Below are positions 53,195 to 64,000 of a DNA stretch of 64,000 nucleotides, piece after piece. The stretch is from Halomarina ordinaria (GTDB lineage Archaea > Halobacteriota > Halobacteria > Halobacteriales > Haloarculaceae): NCBI RefSeq assembly GCF_030553305.1, contig NZ_JARRAH010000001.1:1922001-1986000 (forward strand), given 5' to 3'. The position numbers and the translations under genes were made by a program. Numbering within the stretch: position 1 is the stretch's first letter; the number at the start of each line of letters is the position of its first letter. The notes beneath the pieces are model-generated. The model did not search any database, was not told where the DNA came from, and saw only the letters and a list, made by a program, of their open reading frames with translations.

Positions 53195-54169
53195 ATGGCT
53201 GGCTCGACGTGGTCCGATATTTTACAGCTGATAGCACAACAGAGACAGAAGGGTGACCCGAACGCATTCGATACTGTTCGCCGCCACTATCTTAATCAGC
53301 TGCATCAGCTCACAGAACGGGACACGATTCTGTATTCTACAGCATGGACTCAGAATCAGGGGGGCTCGCCGGGGCTGTCCATCACTAATGAAGACGTGCA
53401 TGGATTCATGGAGGCAGTTCATGGGCTAGAAGGGCCAGAGCTTGACTTGATCCTGCACAGTCCTGGAGGGTCTGCTGAAGCAACCGAGCAGATTGTCGCC
53501 TATCTACGTGCCAAATTCTCAGAGATAAGAATATTCGTGCCGCAATCAGCAATGTCTGCGGCTACTCTGATGTGCTGCGCTGCTGACGAAGTAGTGATGG
53601 GCAATCACTCATCTCTCGGGCCTATTGACCCACAAATCGGGATCCAGACGCAGACTGGAGTGAGAACGACAGCTGCACAAGCCATCCTAGACCAGTTTGA
53701 GATGGCCAAGTCAGAAATCAGTACTAATACCGACCTACTTGCTTGGTTGCCAATTCTGAGACAGTACGCCCCAGGACTGGTAGCCGAGTGTGAAGAGGCA
53801 AAGGAATTGTCTATCGATTTGGCGGAAGAATGGGCCACACAGTATATGCACGGTGGCGACCCGGATGCAGAACAGAAGGCTCGACAGTTGGCAGAATACC
53901 TTGCTAACCGGCGCGAATTCAAGAGCCATAGTAGGCGTATTAGTAGAGAGCAGGCAGCAGAAAACGGGTTTAATGTGACTGCACTTGAGGATGATCAAGA
54001 TCTTCAAGACCTGGTACTCGCAGTGTTTCATGCGACAAGCCATACCCACAACGGTACCCCGCTAGTGAAGCTTATTGAGAATCATACTGGCCGAGCGTTT
54101 ATGAAATCCCTTGGGTCCGACGCTCCAGAGCAAGAAGAGAAACCCGCTCCGGAGAAAGAAGAGGAATAG
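53195..54169 (+). CDS. SDH-family Clp-fold serine protease
   Basis: A 324-residue protein of the serine dehydrogenase proteinase (SDH/SppA-like, ClpP fold) family. It has the oxyanion-type LDLILHSPGGSAEA (about 84–96), nucleophile Ser121 in VPQSAMSAATLMCCAADEVVMG, and HSSLGPIDPQIG (His138, Asp145 region). A helical C-terminal half and an acidic EEKPAPEKEEE tail follow. No signal peptide or membrane span. Moderately AT-rich. Cytoplasmic protease; substrate unknown, and a role in phage defence would be speculative. Confidence 0.85.
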   Translation: MAGSTWSDILQLIAQQRQKGDPNAFDTVRRHYLNQLHQLTERDTILYSTAWTQNQGGSPGLSITNEDVHGFMEAVHGLEGPELDLILHSPGGSAEATEQIVAYLRAKFSEIRIFVPQSAMSAATLMCCAADEVVMGNHSSLGPIDPQIGIQTQTGVRTTAAQAILDQFEMAKSEISTNTDLLAWLPILRQYAPGLVAECEEAKELSIDLAEEWATQYMHGGDPDAEQKARQLAEYLANRREFKSHSRRISREQAAENGFNVTALEDDQDLQDLVLAVFHATSHTHNGTPLVKLIENHTGRAFMKSLGSDAPEQEEKPAPEKEEE

Positions 54170-54643
54170 CCGTCCGTTCCGGATGCTAGGGAGAGTAGCC
54201 GCCGGACGGGGACGCACGGGTTGTTTGTTATCGGGGGACCGTCGTCGCGAGGAGTTCCTAGTGTCGCCCAACATGCGCGTTGGCCTGTCGTAAAACTCGG
54301 AAAACTCGCCCTTCTACTCGCTTCGAGCAGGGCGACGGCGTCCCACGCGAGCGGACGTGCGTAACCCTGTCGGAAAGTTAGATAGCCCCCGCTCAGAATG
54401 AATGTATTGCTATGGGGTACTCCTTGCTATGGGGCCGTGGTTTCCGAGAGACGACTAGCGAGGTAGTAGCATGGGGGTTCGGCACGAGCACAATGGTATG
54501 GGGTCCCGTCCGCCCGCTTCGGACTGCCAGTGCGAATCGCGGGGAATCTTAACCAACACCGAGCGGTGATGTTGTTAACGATGGGAGGTGAGGCAGTGAG
54601 AGCTGTCGCTCCCGGCGACGGCGAGCGACCAGGCCACCGAGGG
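54170..54643. other. 474-bp non-coding stretch with TATGGGG repeats
   Basis: No gene supported. A variant of CTATGGGG occurs at 54410–54417, 54427–54434, 54469–54477 (GCATGGGGG) and 54496–54503 (GTATGGGG). An imperfect inverted repeat TTAACCAACACCG…CGGTGATGTTGTTAA covers 54549–54578 just after the primase stop; it could be a terminator or replication site. Confidence 0.5.
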
Positions 54644-57600
54644 TTAGCCGACGTCGGTTGACGGCAGACCGCCCCCGTCCGGCGAGGCCGACGACGACTC
54701 CCCGGCGACGACTGGCGAACCGTCCCTGTCGAGAGGCGGTGAACCGGCGAAGTTGACGAACTCCCACGTATAGGTAATACTCATACGGGCGAGTTCGTCC
54801 ACCTTGGCGTCCGCCAGATCAACGAGGGCGACGGTGTCCAGGTCGACATCGCCGTGCTCGGCGAGGCGGTGGAGGCCGTCGTCGCGCCACACGAACGCCC
54901 GGCCGTCCTCGCGTGACTGTTCTCGGTGGAGTACACCCCGGTCGACGAGTGCCGAAAGGATCGTAAGCACTTGACGCTGGCCGACGTCGACAGCGGGGTG
55001 GTGAGTGACGTCTCGGGTTCGGGGAGCGTCGAGGTCCTGCAGTGCCTCAACGACCTGGCGCTCGCCGTCGCTCCGGGTGGTGACGACGCGCCCCTCTCCG
55101 GCGACGGGGACCCACTCCGGGAGCGTATTCGTATGGACGTAGACGACAGCACCGTTCCCGTCGCGGCCGAAGCGCATCGCGGCCTGCAGCGTCTCGTGTT
55201 CGCGCATATGGGTGAGAATCTCGTCACCGAATGCGCCGTAGGAGAGGCGGGTACCTTTTGCGCTGTCCGCGCGGGCGTCGGCCCCGGCAGGGACGTCCTC
55301 GCCAGCGTACCCTCCCCACTTCTGGATGTAGTCGTCGCCGTAGTGGTTCGACCCAATCACCGCGCCGAGGCGGGTGTGCTTGTACTCATTCGATCCGAGG
55401 ACGTTCCCGTAGTGGGTACCACTCGCGATGAGTCCGCCCCCGATCTGTCCGTCGCCGTCTCGCTCGGTGATGCCGGCGGCGACGTACTCCTCCTCGGCGG
55501 TCGACGTCGTGATAACCGAGGGACGCTCCCCGTGTTCCTGAGTAATCCCTTCGAGGAGCGCGGCGTCCCGGTCGACGTTGACGTGGTCGGAAGAGTTGTA
55601 GGGTTTCACCCAGTCAGTCGTCCGTATCAGGTTGAGGTTGAGGGCGTCTGCGATGTACTCGACGCGCTCCGGTTCCGAGAGGACCGGCCGGTGGTTGAGT
55701 CGCGTCCCGAGTGACAGTTCCCACATGCGTTGTGTGGGGGTCCCGTCGAGGGCGATGGTTCCTCGAGTGGTGGAGAGATCCGGCGGCTGCAGGAGGCGAA
55801 TCTCGCCCTCCTCGCGGTTGTAGAGTCCCACTCGTCGTTCGTCGACGACGGCACGCTCCCACCCGTTCCCGAGGTCGTTCGTCGCGCCGGCGAGCAGCGT
55901 GAACACGGCGAGTGGAGCGAGGGCGTGGCCGCCGTCGCGGAACGCCTGTCGCCAGTCGCCATTGAGGTCGTCCTCGTCGAACCAGGCGAGCGCGTCGGCA
56001 CGGCACTGTCCCTCGCCTCGCCCGTCCATCAAATCGGCGTAGTCGTCGAACGGGAGGCCGGGCGTCCCCTGGAGGTAGGTCGTCACGGCGCGGGGGAGCG
56101 TGGCGGTACTGAATGTCGTCTCGTAGGCCCCGCCAGGGAACTCGTCGAGGATGACGCTTCGCCCCTGCGTGACGGTTCGACGGTGGGCGTGGGCGTAGTG
56201 ACCAATCAGGACGTCCCACGGCTCGCCGGTGTCAGGGTGTTCGTCGGGGTCGAAGCGCCACTTCGAGGAGTACGGACACTCCTGCCCCTCGTGTTCTTGG
56301 CAGGGGAGCGGCCGACCGAGTTCGTCCTCGGCGTAGGCGTGGATGTCCTTCGGCGTCGCCCCCCGGCGGTAGAAGTCCATCACCGCCGCTTTCCACTCCT
56401 CGCCGTGCTCGCCGTTAGCCGTGGGGCAGTCACGGGTAAACGCCGGGAGGATCCTCGACGTGAGGCCGTGCTCGTCGGCCCACTGCTCGAATTGAGCATA
56501 CTGTTCCTTGTTCCCCCGCCCGGTCAGTACTGTTACCGGCGTCTCGGTGTTCGCGGCGGCGGCGATACTCCCGTATGACTTCCCGAGGGTCGGGAGCGCC
56601 TCGACGAGGGTGTGGTCGCACCTGTCGAGCGCCTTCTCTATCGCTTCGCGGGTTCGCTGTCGCGCCTCGTCGGTCGTGAGGGCGTCGTCGGTCCGGGCGT
56701 CACTCGTCCAGTCGAACCCGCGCGACGTCGCCCGCGCTTTTGGCGAGTTCGGGAGCACGGAGACGTGCTCGGTGTCCTCGTCGGGCGAGACGTACTCGGG
56801 AATGTCATAGTCAAGTGCTCGGAGGTGCTCGATACCTTGGAACCACAGCACTCCCCGCGCGTCGCTCGGCTGGGCCGTCCGTGGGGAAAGCTCCCCGAGG
56901 TCGATGAGCGCCATGGTGACAGGGCCACCGTACCCCCCGCCGCCGGTGTCCTGCCAGATTTGGTCATTGACGACGTTCGCCGTCCCGTTGGCCGACCTTC
57001 CCCAGATGGGGACGAACGCGCGGTGTCCGGCGGATGTCGAGGCGTCGTCATTCCAGCGGTGAACAATAGTGTCCCCGGCGACGCGACGGGCGTCGAGGCG
57101 ATCCAGAGCAGCGAACACGTCTCGAATGTCGTCGGTCGTCTCGTCGGACGTCGTCGCGCTGGCGTCGTAGTCGGCCGGGTCGAACGCCTGGTACCCGCCG
57201 GCGATGTCCTCCCGTGGTGTCGGGAGACAGTTGTGGTCGGCGAGGATCGTCCGCAGCGCCTCGTCGTTCCACGGGTTGACGTCGGTGGGCGTTCCAGGGA
57301 CGTGTTCGCCGGTGAGGACGCACACGTGCTTTCCGGTGTAGATCTCTACCTCGGGGACGTCGTCGTTCGCTCCCCATGATTCATCGTCCAGGGCGAACGT
57401 CGCTTGCGTCTGTCCCTCGGGGAGCGTCCCTTGGTAGTTGGCGTGACAGCCACTCCCCGAGGTAGAGACGTCGGTGTACGTCGCGCCGAGCTGCTCGAGG
57501 ATCTCGACGAACGCGGGGTGTACCTCGCCCGTCTCGGGGCAGCGGACGTCGTCGCCGTCGACGAAGCCATATGGGTCGTCGGCCTGTTGGAGGAACACCC

Positions 57601-58036
57601 GCCCGGCGAGGCGGTGGTCGTCCTCGGCGAGCGCGACGGTGTCGCCGTCGACGTAGTTCTCGGTGAGGCCCCACTTCCAGCGGGCGTCCTCGTCCTCGTC
57701 AGCCTCTGGGTGATCATGGTCGGCCCACGGCGCGAACGGGAGTTTTCCACTCTCCCCGGTGCGACCCATCCACTGCGTACGCTCGTGGAGTTCCGAGGGC
57801 CACACCCCGGATTCGGGGGTCGAAAAGACGGCCTCAGTGTACGCACCGATGTTGGCGGAGTCGGCGTTGTCACTCGCTGTCGACTCTGCTCTCTTGGGGT
57901 CGGTATCACCGAACGGACTTGCACTGGAAACGCTCGCCCGATGGTGTTCACATAGCGCACCGTCTCGTCGCTCGACGGCCTCGCGCTCGCACGATGGGAG
58001 CGTACACTGGCGAGCGACAGGAACGTCGTCCGTCAT
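54644..58036 (-). CDS. primase/helicase-like replication protein
   Basis: A 1130-residue protein. A zinc finger (CTLPSCEREAVERRDGALCEHH, 11–32) comes first. Then a primase-polymerase-like domain has FVDGDDV (D160, D162/163) and the SxSGxGxH motif VSTSGSGCHA (190–199). From about 450 follows an ATPase: VEALPTLGKSYGS (479–490, a variant Walker A) and SVILDEFPGG (near 640, Walker B/DEXX). The end holds a winged-helix-like segment (VGQRQVLTILSALVDRGVLHREQ). Such primase–helicases copy plasmids and viruses. It lies just inside the right end of the element. Confidence 0.72.
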   Translation of the reverse strand: MTDDVPVARQCTLPSCEREAVERRDGALCEHHRASVSSASPFGDTDPKRAESTASDNADSANIGAYTEAVFSTPESGVWPSELHERTQWMGRTGESGKLPFAPWADHDHPEADEDEDARWKWGLTENYVDGDTVALAEDDHRLAGRVFLQQADDPYGFVDGDDVRCPETGEVHPAFVEILEQLGATYTDVSTSGSGCHANYQGTLPEGQTQATFALDDESWGANDDVPEVEIYTGKHVCVLTGEHVPGTPTDVNPWNDEALRTILADHNCLPTPREDIAGGYQAFDPADYDASATTSDETTDDIRDVFAALDRLDARRVAGDTIVHRWNDDASTSAGHRAFVPIWGRSANGTANVVNDQIWQDTGGGGYGGPVTMALIDLGELSPRTAQPSDARGVLWFQGIEHLRALDYDIPEYVSPDEDTEHVSVLPNSPKARATSRGFDWTSDARTDDALTTDEARQRTREAIEKALDRCDHTLVEALPTLGKSYGSIAAAANTETPVTVLTGRGNKEQYAQFEQWADEHGLTSRILPAFTRDCPTANGEHGEEWKAAVMDFYRRGATPKDIHAYAEDELGRPLPCQEHEGQECPYSSKWRFDPDEHPDTGEPWDVLIGHYAHAHRRTVTQGRSVILDEFPGGAYETTFSTATLPRAVTTYLQGTPGLPFDDYADLMDGRGEGQCRADALAWFDEDDLNGDWRQAFRDGGHALAPLAVFTLLAGATNDLGNGWERAVVDERRVGLYNREEGEIRLLQPPDLSTTRGTIALDGTPTQRMWELSLGTRLNHRPVLSEPERVEYIADALNLNLIRTTDWVKPYNSSDHVNVDRDAALLEGITQEHGERPSVITTSTAEEEYVAAGITERDGDGQIGGGLIASGTHYGNVLGSNEYKHTRLGAVIGSNHYGDDYIQKWGGYAGEDVPAGADARADSAKGTRLSYGAFGDEILTHMREHETLQAAMRFGRDGNGAVVYVHTNTLPEWVPVAGEGRVVTTRSDGERQVVEALQDLDAPRTRDVTHHPAVDVGQRQVLTILSALVDRGVLHREQSREDGRAFVWRDDGLHRLAEHGDVDLDTVALVDLADAKVDELARMSITYTWEFVNFAGSPPLDRDGSPVVAGESSSASPDGGGLPSTDVG

Positions 58037-58112
58037 GCGACCACCCCCTCGTAGTAGGAGGAACCAGCGCCAGCGTTCGGGCTAGACGCTTGGATTGTAA
58101 GGAAATTGGTAT

Positions 58113-58126
58113 AAGCCAAGGGCCGG
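58113..58126 (-). repeat. right attachment core in tRNA-Cys
   Basis: The same AAGCCAAGGGCCGG 14-mer as 41805–41818. It covers the discriminator, the 3' acceptor strand and the first bases of the T stem, so tRNA-Cys is restored on insertion. Confidence 0.88.
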
Positions 58127-58189
58127 ATTTGAACCGGCGTGATCTCGCTCTGCAGGCGAGTACGTATGGCCAGACTCTGTCACCTTGGC
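58114..58189 (-). tRNA. tRNA-Cys (GCA)
   Basis: Cloverleaf on the minus strand: acceptor GCCAAGG/CCTTGGC, anticodon loop CTGCAGA giving GCA, and T arm GCCGGTTCAAATCCGGC. Last gene of the rRNA operon and target of the integrated element. Confidence 0.95.
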
Positions 58190-58259
58190 GCGGGTAGTTC
58201 TACTGGAAGCGTGTGAATAAGCGTAGCGGTCCGGAGCGACCGCTCGCCGTCGAAACGAG

Positions 58260-58295
58260 CGAGAGCGGCCGCGCTGCGCAGCGCGGCCGCTCTCG
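58260..58295. repeat. 36-bp perfect palindrome between 5S and tRNA-Cys
   Basis: Two 18-base arms (58260–58277 and 58278–58295) are exact reverse complements with no loop bases, rich in GC (core GCTGCGCAGC). In RNA it would form a very stable hairpin; a processing signal, a barrier between 5S and the tRNA, or a mobile palindrome are all possible. Confidence 0.9.
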
Positions 58296-58318
58296 GGGAC
58301 TGAATATAGGGTATGAGT

Positions 58319-58547
58319 GGAAAGGCGGCGAACCACCAGTTGCGGGCGTCGACAGTCCGCTCACCGGTTCCACCGGGACGAACCCAGCGTGTACTACGGT
58401 TCACGGACCTCGGCCCGTACTTGGAACCTCTTGCGAGGCAGTTTTCCCAGAGGCTCTCGCACTCCAGTACTCGCTGGAACGCAGGCGGGCTTATCTTCCG
58501 TGTTCGGGATGGGTACGGGAGTTGCCCCGCCGCTCTGGCCGCCTTAA
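58319..58547 (-). rRNA. rrf: 5S rRNA with ~108-nt insertion
   Basis: On the minus strand the 5' two thirds are ordinary haloarchaeal 5S (TTAAGGCGGC…CTCCCGTACCCATCCCGAAC…GATAAGCCCGCCTGCGTTCC…GTACTGGAGTGCG). After CTCTGGGAAA an unrelated block of about 108 nt (plus positions about 58336–58443) comes before the normal end GGTTCGCCGCCTT. Total is about 229 nt against the usual ~122. This is close to the Halococcus morrhuae 5S (231 nt with a 108-nt insert). Confidence 0.93.
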
Positions 58548-58602
58548 CGCCGATACGCGGAATCGAACCGCGATGGGTCAAGGACCACCATCGGTCAAGT
58601 AT

Positions 58603-58635
58603 ACGTGCAATCCAGTTAACGCCTGGACCCGTTCA
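58603..58635. repeat. 3' strand of the 23S processing stem
   Basis: ACGTGCAATCCAG (58603–58615) and CTGGACCCGTTCA (58623–58635) pair with the reverse complements at 61611–61623 and 61591–61603. The unpaired bases between them give the bulge-helix-bulge cut by the archaeal splicing endonuclease. Confidence 0.85.
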
Positions 58636-58647
58636 CGGGCCAGTGCG

Positions 58648-61561
<2,914 letters not shown>

Positions 61562-61590
61562 ATGATGATATATAATGCTCTGGACCACGA

Positions 61591-61623
61591 TGAACGGGTC
61601 CAGTGAGCGCCTGGATTGCACGT
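61591..61623. repeat. 5' strand of the 23S processing stem
   Basis: Partner of 58603–58635; it lies between tRNA-Ala and 23S. Confidence 0.85.
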
Positions 61624-61766
61624 ACACACGGTCTTCATCTGCACGCCTGTTGGTGACAGTGCGTGCATCGACCCTTCCCATCCTCGTTCACACGGGATGG
61701 TGCATCTGTCTTCATCGGAACGAGCGCCGGTTCACACTTAAGGAACCCGGTTTCGTCCCGCGAATA

Positions 61767-61838
61767 TGGACCCACTGGGATTCGAACCCAGGGCATCCTC
61801 CTTGCAAAGGAGGCACTCTCCCACTGAGCTATGGGCCC
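61767..61838 (-). tRNA. tRNA-Ala (UGC)
   Basis: In the 16S–23S spacer, as is normal for archaeal rRNA operons. Acceptor GGGCCCA/TGGGTCC, anticodon loop TTTGCAA giving UGC, and T arm CTGGGTTCGAATCCCAG. Confidence 0.97.
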
Positions 61839-61867
61839 TACCTGTTAGCCCTGGTAGTTCTGAAGTG

Positions 61868-61894
61868 CTCGGTCGGCCACGCGTCGAGCGATCG
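61868..61894. repeat. 3' strand of the 16S processing stem
   Basis: CTCGGTCGG…CGTCGAGCGATCG pairs with CGATCGTTCGACG…CCGACCGAG at 63463–63493, with unpaired bases between the helices as expected for a bulge-helix-bulge site. Confidence 0.75.
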
Positions 61895-61936
61895 AGCCTA
61901 AAGGTGGGTCAGGCACGTCGGCCTGATCCCGGTCTG

Positions 61937-63408
<1,472 letters not shown>

Positions 63409-63462
63409 GGTCTCCCCCGAAGGGGAGGGTTAGGCGGGATGTACGAAATGTACATGTACTAT

Positions 63463-63493
63463 CGATCGTTCGACGACAATCGGACCGACCGAG
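63463..63493. repeat. 5' strand of the 16S processing stem
   Basis: Partner of 61868–61894, about 55 nt upstream of mature 16S. Confidence 0.75.
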
Positions 63494-63591
63494 TGTCACC
63501 GAACTACCAGGGCTAACATCAGATCCCATCGTATACGGCGGACCGCAGGGGTGGAATCCTCATTTCCTTCGGACCTGAGTCAAGGCCGTTC

Positions 63592-63883
63592 GGGGTTATA
63601 AACCCATCGAACCTGCCTCGCAGGTCGCGACTGTGGGACGGATCCAACGTCCCACACTCACTGTGTGTCTGCATCCATTCCGAACACCCTATCACACTTA
63701 AGGGCGTCGGTCCGAGTTCGGCGCCGGAATCGCGTTCCCGCGCCGCCTCGCGTGTACTTCTTCCGAACGCCCTTAGACATATAAGGGCATCGGAGTCGGG
63801 GCGTCCCGGCCCGGGGTGAACCCGGCCGGGAGCGTCCCGCGCTTGTTCGCATTCCATTCGAGTGCAGCGCCCCACATAAGGCC
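63592..63883 (-). promoter_or_regulatory. tandem promoters of the rRNA operon
   Basis: Four TATA-like boxes on the minus strand, 80–100 nt apart: GGGTTTATAACC (about 63594–63605), CCCTTAAGTG (63695–63704), CCCTTATATG (about 63778–63787) and GCCTTATGTGG (63873–63883). Three share a GACGCCC/GATGCCC/GACGGCC lead and a following TTCGGA/TCGAATGGA motif, so they look like copies of one promoter. Multiple rRNA promoters are known in haloarchaea. The rest of 63409–64000 has no gene I can support. Confidence 0.75.
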
Positions 63884-64000
63884 GTCGAACCACCGGCGCT
63901 CCGTCAAGCGATTTCATGGGAACGGTGACTCACGGGAGGCGGTGACACTGGACTCGACGAGGATGTCGCGCGGGTGGAGACCGACTCGTCATCCCACGCG

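Larger units (their letters stand above)
41805..58126. mobile_element. 16.3-kb integrative element in tRNA-Cys
   Basis: Bounded by 14-bp direct repeats AAGCCAAGGGCCGG. The right copy is the 3' end of the intact tRNA-Cys; the left copy lies 45 bp before the integrase start. Inside are a tyrosine recombinase, a primase/helicase-like protein, a repeat-rich non-coding region, HicAB, a type IIG-like RM protein and several small zinc-finger proteins. I see no capsid, spike or conjugation genes, so it resembles an integrated plasmid or a reduced provirus. Base composition varies from gene to gene, suggesting mosaic assembly. Confidence 0.85.

Noticed and set aside
63926-64000. Possible tail of a minus-strand gene at the right edge
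   Set aside because: A short frame ends near 63907, but fewer than 35 codons are visible and the composition is not informative.

Overview
The window reads as chromosomal DNA of an extremely halophilic archaeon (class Halobacteria). The support is high GC with strong GC bias at third codon positions, acidic proteins, Tat-type lipoproteins, a PGF-CTERM surface protein, an archaeal RNase P RNA, and a 16S–tRNA-Ala–23S–5S–tRNA-Cys operon with bulge-helix-bulge processing stems. The 5S rRNA carries an extra block of about 108 nt, a feature classically known from Halococcus morrhuae, so Halococcus or a relative is my best guess; this is inference.

Positions 1–41800 are mostly ordinary chromosome. 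In order: ribosomal protein L10e; a RimK-like ligase; a matrixin-like lipoprotein; RNase P RNA (minus strand); an NAD-salvage pair (nicotinate phosphoribosyltransferase and a nicotinamidase-like hydrolase) flanking two Hvo_1808-type surface proteins; a thioesterase; an isolated AT-rich SIR2-like gene (9472–10512); DUF4385; an M23-like protein; a lipoate ligase; and dihydroorotase. Then come a five-gene dipeptide/oligopeptide ABC operon with fused ATPases, a cluster of universal stress proteins, an acetyltransferase, DHH and beta-CASP nucleases, ribosomal protein S6e, the pstSCAB-phoU phosphate operon, a siroheme nitrite/sulfite reductase, tRNA-Lys and a sequon-rich surface protein.

Positions 41805–58126 form an integrated element of about 16.3 kb. 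It is bounded by a 14-bp direct repeat that duplicates the 3' end of tRNA-Cys. A tyrosine recombinase lies just inside the left end and a primase/helicase-like replication protein just inside the right end. The cargo is a small divergent gene, a repeat-rich non-coding stretch with six 12-bp iterons, a winged-helix protein with a triplicated domain, an HTH–HicB–HicA operon facing a SWIM zinc-finger gene, a type IIG-like restriction-modification protein, zinc-ribbon and small helical proteins, and an SDH-type Clp-fold serine protease. I read it as a plasmid- or provirus-derived defence-carrying element.

Positions 58114–64000 hold the rRNA operon on the minus strand, with four TATA-like promoter boxes upstream of 16S.

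The strongest leads are the tRNA-Cys element with its iteron region and uncharacterised triple-repeat protein, the enlarged 5S rRNA, the lone SIR2 gene, and a duplicated insert inside the first ATPase domain of the peptide transporter.
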